From Streptomyces sp. WM4235 (lineage in GTDB: Bacteria > Actinomycetota > Actinomycetes > Streptomycetales > Streptomycetaceae), in contig NZ_LGDE01000043.1 of assembly GCF_001279725.1 (NCBI RefSeq), positions 1 through 9,744 on the forward strand: DNA of 9,744 bases, read 5' to 3'. Of the stretch, positions 1 to 5,203 are shown one piece after another. Position 1 is the stretch's first letter; the number at the start of each line of letters is the position of its first letter. The notes under the pieces are model-generated. The model had not been told where the DNA came from. It saw only the letters and a list, made by a program, of their open reading frames with translations, and ran no database searches. A program made the translations under genes and the position numbers.

Positions 1-99
1 CTCGGCCACCAGGGCCATGACGCGCTCGATGTGGCGCACCGTCTCGTCGGCGGTCCGGCTGCGCGAGGTGATGTTCTGCCCGTCCTCGCGCAGGCGCAG
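1..99 (-). pseudogene. Fragment of an unidentified coding region, cut by the window edge
   Basis: Read on the minus strand from 99 to 1, 33 codons are open and every one ends in G or C, the signature of real coding sequence in this genome. The peptide is charged and looks helical (LREDGQNITSRSRTADETV, then an ERVMALVAE stretch at the edge). The same frame stays open to about position 300, but G/C at third positions drops sharply beyond about 100. There is no start codon with a ribosome site near that boundary; the first ATG in frame is at 279. It may therefore be the interior of a gene whose 5' part was lost or replaced, or a gene starting in an unusual place. I do not recognise the family. 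It continues beyond position 1. Confidence 0.35.
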
Positions 100-308
100 A
101 GGTTCGGGAGCTCCTCGTGACGTACCGGATTGGTCGTGACCGCACTCCTGCTCCCGAACGCCGCCCGTAAACCCCCACCCCGGGCTCCGAACGACATGGC
201 AGGATCTGAGCGTTCCAAGAGGCCCGCGCAAGCCGCCGAAGGCTGACCCCGCCCTGCAGGCACGAAAACTTCGGCCCATGTCGGAACTTCGGTCGCTGCC
301 GGCCCACG

Positions 309-361
309 TGAAGTACGTCTGACCTGCAGTTTCCTTCAGCGATCGAGGAAGCGGTACTTCA
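309..361. repeat. Wide inverted repeat, 8-bp arms
   Basis: TGAAGTAC at 309-316 is repeated as its exact complement GTACTTCA at 354-361, with a 37-base spacer. Inside, TTCC at 331-334 can pair with GGAA at 347-350. Function unknown. It could be a bipartite operator, a stem-loop, or chance. Confidence 0.35.
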
Positions 362-509
362 GGCAGGACCCTTGTTGTCCGTGAGAGCCGAGGTCGCACC
401 ACTCCCACCTGGGGCACGAGCCCCGGCGAGAGTGCGCAGTACCCCCATCCACGGCTCGGCGCTGGTGCGTGCGGAGCCGTCCCAAGTCGTTCGGTCCTCA
501 CGGGGGAGC

Positions 510-527
510 GCGCCGGTTTGCCGGCGC
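510..527 (-). terminator. Candidate terminator hairpin of the VOC gene
   Basis: GCGCCGG (510-516) and CCGGCGC (521-527) are perfect 7-bp arms around a 4-base loop. On the minus strand the hairpin lies about 58 bases beyond the stop codon of the VOC gene (585-587). No U tract follows, which is common for actinomycete terminators. Confidence 0.45.
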
Positions 528-584
528 CTTGCCCCGCACGAGCAGCTGCCAGGTCCGGCGTGCATCCATTTCCTGAATCTGGGA

Positions 585-1007
585 CTACGCGGTTCCGGGT
601 GCGATGAGTTCGATTTCGAAGTCGTCGCGGGATTCGAGGTAGGCGGTGTGTTGGTGGGTGCCGCCGGCGTGTGGGTGGCGGTCGGGGAAGAGGAGGGTCC
701 AGCCGTTCTCCTGGGCCTTCTTGGTGAGGAGGTCGACGCGTTCGGCGGTCTCGATGTGGAAGGCGAGGTGGTTCAGGCCCGGTGCGCATCGGTCGTGGCG
801 GGTGGTGGTGAGCGCGGGGGATTGTTCGAAGACGAGGTAGGTGGGGCCGAGTTTCCAGCTGCGGCCGTGTTCCCAGCTTTGGTGGAGGGTGTAGCCGAGG
901 TCTTCGAGGAGCCAGCCCCAGTCGGCGATCGCCCGGGGCAGGTCGGGGACCCAGATCTCGACGTGGTGAAGCGTCCCGGACACGAGCGGATTCTGGTGTT
1001 CAGTCAC
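585..1007 (-). CDS. VOC superfamily (glyoxalase/bleomycin-resistance fold) protein
   Basis: A 140-residue cytoplasmic protein, the normal size for a single-domain VOC protein built from two beta-alpha-beta-beta-beta units. Seen: HHVEIWVPD at residues 14-22 opens the first unit, LVFEQ at 58-62 closes it, GLNHLAFHI at 77-85 opens the second, and FEIELIA at 130-136 closes it. His15 (or His14), Glu61, His80 and Glu133 occupy the positions that bind a divalent metal in active members, so a metal-dependent activity is plausible. The family includes glyoxalases, ring-cleavage dioxygenases, FosA-type thiol transferases and bleomycin-binding resistance proteins; the sequence alone does not choose between them. 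The start is GTG at 1005-1007, with GAGGAG about ten bases upstream. It is transcribed divergently from the YncE-like gene at 1239, with a palindrome (1037-1051) in its leader. Confidence 0.88.
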   Translation of the reverse strand: MTEHQNPLVSGTLHHVEIWVPDLPRAIADWGWLLEDLGYTLHQSWEHGRSWKLGPTYLVFEQSPALTTTRHDRCAPGLNHLAFHIETAERVDLLTKKAQENGWTLLFPDRHPHAGGTHQHTAYLESRDDFEIELIAPGTA

Positions 1008-1036
1008 GGACAGTGCACTCCTCGGGAGAAAAGAGA

Positions 1037-1051
1037 CGGTATCGGATACCG
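1037..1051. promoter_or_regulatory. 15-bp palindromic operator candidate
   Basis: CGGTATC (1037-1043), one central base, then GATACCG (1045-1051): two perfect 7-bp half-sites. It lies about 30 bases upstream of the VOC start codon, between the start and any promoter for it, which is a normal position for a repressor site. A weak minus-strand promoter can be imagined just upstream (CTGACA as the complement of 1091-1096, CTAGCC as the complement of 1067-1072, 18-base spacer), but its -10 match is poor. Which regulator binds is unknown. Confidence 0.5.
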
Positions 1052-1165
1052 GATCATCCCCTATTGGGCTAGATGGCAGTGTCGGTCAGATGTCAGCCAG
1101 TTACGGACAGTTGACGGCCGTTCATGCCTTCCGGCGACGCGAGCCGCTATCACGGTAGGGGTGGA

Positions 1166-1200
1166 CCGCAGGGCGCGGCCCCACGGGCATGACCCTGCGG
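1166..1200. repeat. Inverted repeat in the leader of the first YncE-like gene
   Basis: CCGCAGGG (1166-1173) and CCCTGCGG (1193-1200) are perfect 8-bp arms with a 19-base spacer. The repeat ends 21 bases before the ribosome site (1222-1229) of the gene at 1239, so in mRNA it would form a stem-loop in the 5' leader. It could also be a protein-binding site in the divergent promoter region. Confidence 0.4.
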
Positions 1201-1238
1201 GGGACATTCCGTCGGGGGCGGGGAGGAGGCGTGGGCAG

Positions 1239-2207
1239 GTGGAAGTGGTGCTGGTCTCCTGCGACACTGCGGCGGGCGGAATCATCCTGACGAGGAAGTC
1301 CGGCCCGTCCTCCTACCGGCCGCTCGGGTCGGTGGTCACCGGTCGGGGGCCGCTCGCCGCGGTGCAGTGTGTTCCCGGGGGAGAGGTCTTCGTCGCGTTG
1401 TCGGTCTCCGATGAGATCCTCGCTGTTGATGTGGCGTCGGCTCGGGTCATCGGGCGGGTTCGGGTGGGTTGGGCGCCCCGAAGCATGACGCCGGTACCGG
1501 GCACCCCCTACCTCCTGGTCGCGAACGCGGGCTCGGACAACCTCTCGATCGTCGACACCCCGGCGCGGGCGGAGGTGGCCCGGATCAGAGTGGGCAGAGA
1601 GCCAGGCCAGATAGCCGCCTCCGTCGACGGCGCCCTCGCGGTGCTCTGCGAGCGCGGGGATGGCGCGGTCGCGGTCCTGGACCTCGCTCCGCTCAGGGAA
1701 GGACGTCCCCACCGGGTGAGGACCGTTTCCCGGACGTGGCTCGGCGCGCACGTTCAGCCGCGGGCGACCGCGATCGCGGGGGACTTCGCGCTCATCGGGG
1801 CGGCACGCTCCGATGTCCTGTCCGTCCTCGCTGTGCTCGACGGCCGTATCGAGGCGACGGTGGCGCTGCCGGTAGCAGGAGCGTGCCCGGTGGGTATCGC
1901 GGTCACGGGGGAGGGCGAGTATGCGCTGGTGACCTTGGAGCGTGCGGGAACGCTCGCCGTCGTGGACCTGCTGGAGTGGACGATCACCCGCCAGATCCCC
2001 GCAGGCGCCGGCCCGCGCGGCCTCACCATCGATGCCGACGACCACGCCGTGTACTGCGCACTCACCAGAGAAAGATCCCTGGCGGTGGTGCATCTGGACG
2101 GTGTTGACCTTTCCAACACCGACGGCCATCCCCAGCACGAAGCCATCCCGGCCGGCTCCCGCCCCACCGCCGTCACACTCGCCCGCACGCACACACCCGA
2201 CCCCTGA
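1239..2207 (+). CDS. YncE-like (YVTN-type) beta-propeller protein, copy 1
   Basis: A 322-residue protein without a signal peptide or membrane segment, so predicted cytoplasmic. It is made of repeats of about 40-45 residues with the YVTN/YncE pattern, for example YLLVANAGSDNLSIVD (91-106), EYALVTLERAGTLAVVD (227-243) and RQIPAGAGPRGLTID (251-265), consistent with a six- or seven-bladed propeller. Such propellers usually bind partners or ligands; no catalytic motif is visible. The start is GTG at 1239 with GGAGGAGG at 1222-1229. The frame is open upstream to 372, but that part lies antisense to the VOC gene. The chosen start is supported by collinearity with the paralogue at 3803-4852: RQIP.G.GPRGL falls at residues 251-262 in both. 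The C-terminus is shorter than in copy 2. The gene ends 22 bases before a strong hairpin. Confidence 0.85.
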   Translation: MEVVLVSCDTAAGGIILTRKSGPSSYRPLGSVVTGRGPLAAVQCVPGGEVFVALSVSDEILAVDVASARVIGRVRVGWAPRSMTPVPGTPYLLVANAGSDNLSIVDTPARAEVARIRVGREPGQIAASVDGALAVLCERGDGAVAVLDLAPLREGRPHRVRTVSRTWLGAHVQPRATAIAGDFALIGAARSDVLSVLAVLDGRIEATVALPVAGACPVGIAVTGEGEYALVTLERAGTLAVVDLLEWTITRQIPAGAGPRGLTIDADDHAVYCALTRERSLAVVHLDGVDLSNTDGHPQHEAIPAGSRPTAVTLARTHTPDP

Positions 2208-2228
2208 CTCCTGACGACCGTCCCAGTC

Positions 2229-2259
2229 CCGGGGATCGGCTCAAGCCGCCGATCCCCGG
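2229..2259 (+). terminator. Strong hairpin terminator after YncE-like copy 1
   Basis: CCGGGGATCGGC (2229-2240) and its exact complement GCCGATCCCCGG (2248-2259) form a 12-bp GC-rich stem with a 7-base loop, 22 bases past the stop codon. Only TT follows, so it lacks a classic U tract, as many actinomycete terminators do. It leaves just 21 bases before the proposed ArsR start. Confidence 0.8.
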
Positions 2260-2280
2260 TTGTACCGGCGGGCAGGGGCG

Positions 2281-2658
2281 ATGTCGGCGACCGAGAGAAC
2301 CAGAACGTCCATTCCCTTCGGAGAGCAGAGCGAGCGAGACATGGCCCCCACCAACTCCAACCCGCCCAGCCCGGACCGTGGGCCAACGCCCCGCCATCGC
2401 GCGCTGGCGGCCCTCCTCGGGGCGACTCGGGCCCAGGTCCTGCTGCTGATCGCCATCCATTCCGAGGCGACGACGAACGACCTGGTGGAGGAGCTCGCGG
2501 TGAGCGCGGCCACCGTCTCCCACCACACCAGCGTCCTGCGGCACTCGGCACTGATCACCACCCGCCGCGACGGTGTCAGCGTGCACCACGACGTCACCCC
2601 GCTCGGCGACAACCTCCTGCGTGCCCATGGCCTGCCCGGCGCACCCCGCCACCCCTGA
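2281..2658 (+). CDS. Small ArsR-type winged-helix transcriptional regulator
   Basis: A 125-residue protein whose second half is a winged helix-turn-helix: a first helix at RHRALAALLGATRAQVLLLIA (39-59), then TTNDLVEELAVSAATVSHHT (64-83) as the helix-turn-helix with the recognition helix at the end, and LITTRRDGVSVHHDVTPLG (91-109) as the wing. This form resembles the C-terminal DNA-binding module of the long actinomycete ArsR-like regulators (about 300 residues), which carry a separate N-terminal sensing domain. Here that domain is absent and the first 38 residues look disordered. The cysteine metal-binding motif of classical ArsR/SmtB sensors is also missing, so what it senses is unknown. 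The start is uncertain: ATG 2281 has AGGGG only two bases away, and ATG 2341 (105 residues) has a weaker site. It may control the oxygenase gene downstream. Confidence 0.75.
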   Translation: MSATERTRTSIPFGEQSERDMAPTNSNPPSPDRGPTPRHRALAALLGATRAQVLLLIAIHSEATTNDLVEELAVSAATVSHHTSVLRHSALITTRRDGVSVHHDVTPLGDNLLRAHGLPGAPRHP

Positions 2659-2865
2659 TCCTCGGCCCCGGCGCGTTCCCGGATCGTGCTGTGACACCCG
2701 CGCACGCTCCCTGCCGTCAACGCGCCCTGGGGGATTGGGCGACGTCGTGAGGCGCCTGTGTCGTGAGTGACCCGACCGGAGGCAGTTCCAACCCGTACCG
2801 CCCCCAGGTGCGGTCTGATTAACACTTTGGGGTGGCGTGTGAAAGCGTGCGCGCCCTTTTAGAGC

Positions 2866-2890
2866 ACGATCGAAAAGCTTGCCGGATCGT
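2866..2890. repeat. Inverted repeat, 6-bp arms, operator candidate
   Basis: ACGATC (2866-2871) and GATCGT (2885-2890) are exact complements with a 13-base spacer, in the less GC-rich region upstream of the oxygenase gene. Short enough to arise by chance; noted because a larger inverted repeat lies 30 bases downstream. Confidence 0.3.
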
Positions 2891-2920
2891 CAATTCCGAG
2901 AACAGACTGTTGGCTGCTCT

Positions 2921-2956
2921 CCGATATCTCCGACCATTTCGGGTCGGTGATATTGG
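2921..2956. promoter_or_regulatory. Large inverted repeat upstream of the oxygenase gene
   Basis: CCGATATCTCCGACC (2921-2935) and GGTCGGTGATATTGG (2942-2956) are complementary at 13 of 15 positions, with a 6-base centre. It lies 30-65 bases upstream of the oxygenase start. As DNA it fits a dyad operator for a dimeric regulator such as the ArsR-type protein encoded just upstream; as RNA it would be a stable leader hairpin. Confidence 0.6.
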
Positions 2957-2973
2957 CTCCATATTCTGTGGAG
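2957..2973 (+). promoter_or_regulatory. Small stem overlapping the oxygenase ribosome-binding site
   Basis: CTCCA (2957-2961) can pair with TGGAG (2969-2973), which is part of the GGAGGG ribosome site (2970-2975) for the ATG at 2986. The stem follows directly on the larger inverted repeat (2921-2956). Pairing would hide the ribosome site, so translational control is conceivable. The stem is only 5 bp and may be incidental. Confidence 0.35.
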
Positions 2974-2985
2974 GGTTGCCGAAAT

Positions 2986-3708
2986 ATGCCCGTCTCCCAG
3001 ACCGACCGGACCATCACGCAGCACGCCGACACCGGATCAGGACCGTCGCAGCCCCCGGCGGGGACGAGAGCGACGATCGCCCAGCTGTTCGCCACCCCTG
3101 TGGCCCGAACCCTGTGTCCGTTCGCCTCCGAGGTCAACGACCAGCTCGCCGCGCGGATCCTGGACGAAGCCGGAGTCGGGGCGAAGGACTTCGGCTACAA
3201 GCAGGAGACCGCGGGGGAGTTCACGGCCTGGGCCGGCGCGGACGCGCTGCGCCTGTCCCGCTGGGTGTGCGCGGTCGCCGGCCGGTTCACGGAGTCCCTG
3301 GTCGCAATGCCCCTGGCTGAGGCTCTCGGCCGCTCCCGGCAACGCGAAGGCGAACAGGCCCAAGGTGAAGGCCGGGAGGTGGCCGTGGGGGTGACCCGCA
3401 GTTGGGCTTCCCTCTACCGGGCGGGGGACCGCCACGAGGCGCACTTCCACCCCAACACCGCTCTCTCCGCCGTCTACTACGTCGCCGCGCCGGGGTTGTG
3501 CGAGATCGACCTCCTCGATCCCCGTCCCGCCGTCGACTACTACGACCCCGGCATTACTCTCGCCGGGGAGAGTCACCGCGTGCGCCTGTCCTGCCCACCC
3601 GGGGAGCTCCTCGTATTTCCCGGCTGGCTCAAGCACGCCGTCCCGGAATTCCACGACGGAGAACCCCGTATCTCCATCGCCTGGAACCTGAACTACATCC
3701 TCGGCTGA
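2986..3708 (+). CDS. Putative 2OG-Fe(II) oxygenase, TIGR02466 type
   Basis: A 240-residue cytoplasmic protein. Seen: LFATPVAR (34-41) resembles the short N-terminal signature of the TIGR02466/PF13759 oxygenases. The core is HEAHFHPNTALSAVYYV (150-166), then LLDPR (176-180), FPGWLKHAV (211-219) and RISIAWNLN (228-236). Members of this double-stranded beta-helix family use iron and 2-oxoglutarate to hydroxylate or otherwise oxidise a substrate; most are uncharacterised. His153/His155 and His217 are candidate iron ligands and Arg228 the likely 2-oxoglutarate carboxylate partner; which upstream residue completes the triad cannot be decided here. The start is ATG 2986 with GGAGGG eleven bases away; an earlier GTG at 2947 lies within the inverted repeat. 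It sits 94 bases before YncE-like copy 2, in the same direction, so the two probably share a transcript. The substrate is unknown. Confidence 0.8.
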   Translation: MPVSQTDRTITQHADTGSGPSQPPAGTRATIAQLFATPVARTLCPFASEVNDQLAARILDEAGVGAKDFGYKQETAGEFTAWAGADALRLSRWVCAVAGRFTESLVAMPLAEALGRSRQREGEQAQGEGREVAVGVTRSWASLYRAGDRHEAHFHPNTALSAVYYVAAPGLCEIDLLDPRPAVDYYDPGITLAGESHRVRLSCPPGELLVFPGWLKHAVPEFHDGEPRISIAWNLNYILG

Positions 3709-3802
3709 GAAGCGCTCCTTCCGGAGGTTTTCAGCCGCCGGCCGGAATCGTCCCGAGAATCCGGTCTGCTGTCCCGTCCGATGAAGAAAAGGAAACCCTG
3801 CC

Positions 3803-4852
3803 ATGCGCAATATCCAGTTCTTCTCCACCGACACCGACGACGGCGTCGTGTCCGTCGTCGCCAAGACCGGCCCCGGCGAGCACCGCCGAGTCGCGCAGAT
3901 CCCCATCGGCAACGCACCGCGCGGCGGCGTGAAGTTCACCAAGGACGGGCGCGGTTTCGTCTGTAACACGTCCCAGAACACGATCTCCGAGATCGACGCC
4001 GTCGCCCTCAACGAGGTCCGCCGGATCGAGGTCGGCCATGGTCCCCGCGGCCAAGGCCTGCTCCCGGGTGACCGGTACCTGCTGGTTTCCAACTCCGGTT
4101 CGGACACCGTCTCGATCGTCGATCTGGAACTGAACCTGGAAGTCCACCAGATCCCCACCGGCCGCGACCCCCGCCACATGGGCATCAACAAGGCCGGCAC
4201 CATCGCCTACGTGTGCGTGTGGGGCGACGGCTACATCAGCAAGCTCGACATCAGCCCGCTCACCGACGGAAACCCCCAAGGCGTCACCGAGCTCACGCAG
4301 ATTCCCGTCGACCGCGAAGCCCACCCCTACAGCCTCGGCATCGACCCCACCGGCCGACGTGTCTTCGTCGCGAACACCCAGGCGACCTACGTCACCGTCA
4401 TCGACGTCGCCACCGACGAAACCCACCGGGTCGACGTCGCCTCCACCGGCGGCCGCGGCGTCGCCTTCAGTCCCGACGGCCGCCACGCCCTGGTGACCGT
4501 CGAGAACTCCTCCACGATCGCCGTCATCGACGTCGACACCCTCCAGATCACCCGGCAAATCCCCACCGGATCCGGCCCCCGCGGCCTCGTCGTCGACCAG
4601 GGCGACCAGACCGTCTACGTCACCAACTTCGCCCGCGCCGGCATGATGTCCGCCGCCCACCCCGACTTCGCCCCGAACTCCCTCACGATGGTCGACCTGA
4701 CCTCCGCCCCCCTCGACCGCGACGAAGGCGCCTTCACCTACGAGGAAGTCACCGTCGGCTACGGCCCCTGCAGCGTGGTGATGTTCGACCTCGACACCCT
4801 CCCCGAGGCCGAACGCACCCGCCGCCTCAACCGCGCCGACACCATCGCCTGA
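3803..4852 (+). CDS. YncE-like (YVTN-type) beta-propeller protein, copy 2
   Basis: A 349-residue protein with no signal peptide, predicted cytoplasmic. Repeats run the whole length: RGFVCNTSQNTISEID (50-65), YLLVSNSGSDTVSIVDL (92-108), IAYVCVWGDGYISKLDI (134-150), VFVANTQATYVTVIDV (187-202), HALVTVENSSTIAVIDV (228-244) and TVYVTNF (270-276), with PRG/PRH turns between blades. This fits a six- to seven-bladed propeller of the YncE family, whose known members act in binding rather than catalysis; a lactonase-like activity cannot be excluded. It matches the protein at 1239-2207 along almost the whole length. It differs by a C-terminal extension from about residue 277 containing a final blade (NSLTMVDL, 292-299) and a charged tail. 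The start is ATG 3803 with AAGGAAA about seven bases upstream. It follows the oxygenase gene and ends five bases before the hairpin array. Confidence 0.87.
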   Translation: MRNIQFFSTDTDDGVVSVVAKTGPGEHRRVAQIPIGNAPRGGVKFTKDGRGFVCNTSQNTISEIDAVALNEVRRIEVGHGPRGQGLLPGDRYLLVSNSGSDTVSIVDLELNLEVHQIPTGRDPRHMGINKAGTIAYVCVWGDGYISKLDISPLTDGNPQGVTELTQIPVDREAHPYSLGIDPTGRRVFVANTQATYVTVIDVATDETHRVDVASTGGRGVAFSPDGRHALVTVENSSTIAVIDVDTLQITRQIPTGSGPRGLVVDQGDQTVYVTNFARAGMMSAAHPDFAPNSLTMVDLTSAPLDRDEGAFTYEEVTVGYGPCSVVMFDLDTLPEAERTRRLNRADTIA

Positions 4853-4856
4853 GCCC

Positions 4857-4899
4857 ACGGGAGCCGAGCCGGCCACAGGCGTCGTGATCCGGCTCCCGT
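4857..4899 (+). terminator. Hairpin 1 of the intergenic stem-loop array
   Basis: ACGGGAGCCG (4857-4866) and CGGCTCCCGT (4890-4899) are perfect 10-bp arms with a 23-base spacer, starting five bases after the stop codon of the second propeller gene. An alternative pairing of GAGCCGG (4866-4872) with CCGGCTC (4889-4895) gives a shorter loop. Probably a transcription terminator. Confidence 0.65.
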
Positions 4900-4903
4900 C
4901 CAG

Positions 4904-4951
4904 GCCGTGCGCGGGCCGCGCCGTACCAGTCGCCGCCGGCCCGCGCACGGC
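4904..4951 (+). repeat. Hairpin 2 of the array, 15-18-15 inverted repeat
   Basis: GCCGTGCGCGGGCCG (4904-4918) and CGGCCCGCGCACGGC (4937-4951) are perfect 15-bp arms with an 18-base spacer. It begins five bases after hairpin 1. A perfect 15-bp inverted repeat is well beyond chance even at this GC content. It may act as a second terminator or as part of a structured RNA. Confidence 0.75.
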
Positions 4952-4956
4952 ACCCC

Positions 4957-5004
4957 TTCGCCGTCCCGACCCTCCCCGCAGACATGAGAGGTCGGGACGG
5001 CGAA
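4957..5004 (+). repeat. Hairpin 3 of the array, 15-18-15 inverted repeat
   Basis: TTCGCCGTCCCGACC (4957-4971) and GGTCGGGACGGCGAA (4990-5004) are perfect 15-bp arms with an 18-base spacer, the same geometry as hairpin 2 but an unrelated sequence. The stem can extend inward by three pairs (CTC 4972-4974 with GAG 4986-4988) past one bulged base. Confidence 0.75.
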
Positions 5005-5109
5005 GCAATTCCCACAACCCGCCCGGATCCAGCCGACACCCCCACACCCAACCCGCTTGACCCTCGGCTGGCCAGCACCCCGGGCTCCCACCCCACGGCC
5101 CACCGTCAA

Positions 5110-5124
5110 GCCGCCAGAGGCGGC
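5110..5124 (+). repeat. Short hairpin, 6-3-6, in the leader of the 5204 gene
   Basis: GCCGCC (5110-5115), loop AGA, GGCGGC (5119-5124): a compact, perfectly paired hairpin 80 bases upstream of the start codon at 5204. Confidence 0.5.
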
Positions 5125-5134
5125 ACCTCCATCC

Positions 5135-5151
5135 GGAAGCCACTGGCTTCC
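5135..5151 (+). repeat. Short hairpin, 7-3-7, in the leader of the 5204 gene
   Basis: GGAAGCC (5135-5141), loop ACT, GGCTTCC (5145-5151): a second tight perfect hairpin ten bases after the 5110-5124 one and about 50 bases upstream of the start at 5204. Together they could form a leader structure or attenuator for the downstream operon. Confidence 0.55.
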
Positions 5152-5203
5152 CCTGGGGGAGACGGGCCCGGCGCGTGAATCCCTGCGACAGAGAGCGGGC
5201 CGT

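Larger units (their letters stand above)
100..584. other. Gene-free stretch with two inverted repeats
   Basis: No reading frame here combines a plausible start, a ribosome site and the third-position G/C bias of the real genes. Open frames exist on both strands but look like chance in GC-rich DNA. The stretch holds a wide inverted repeat (309-361) and a short hairpin (510-527), listed separately. It separates the left-edge fragment from the 3' end of the VOC gene. Confidence 0.5.
2659..2985 (+). promoter_or_regulatory. Long leader/promoter region of the oxygenase gene
   Basis: These 327 bases contain no convincing gene. The half from about 2810 is clearly less GC-rich than its surroundings, as expected of a promoter. 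I could not assign a convincing -35/-10 pair. It contains the inverted repeats at 2866-2890 and 2921-2956 and a small stem overlapping the oxygenase ribosome site (2957-2973). A GTG-initiated frame crosses it from 2832 but uses the rare TTA codon and atypical codons. Confidence 0.55.

Noticed and set aside
372..1238. Upstream extension of the first propeller gene to a 611-residue protein
   Set aside because: This part is antisense to the VOC gene, has no propeller pattern, and the paralogue aligns exactly from the GTG at 1239, which has its own ribosome site.
1122..2192. 356-codon minus-strand frame
   Set aside because: Antisense to the first propeller gene; composition is Arg/Gly-rich with no recognisable domain.
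1239..2207. Reading the propeller as a streptogramin lyase (Vgb-like)
   Set aside because: The fold is related, but the repeat pattern is YncE/YVTN-like and I see no lyase catalytic signature.
2832..3320. GTG-started frame before the oxygenase, considered as a small peptide gene
   Set aside because: It uses a TTA codon and many A/T-ending codons, crosses the inverted repeats, and then runs out of frame over the oxygenase gene.
4984..5178. 64-codon frame in the hairpin gap, considered as a precursor peptide
   Set aside because: No ribosome site, its start lies in the loop of hairpin 3, G/C at third positions is low, and it reads as low-complexity proline-rich sequence.
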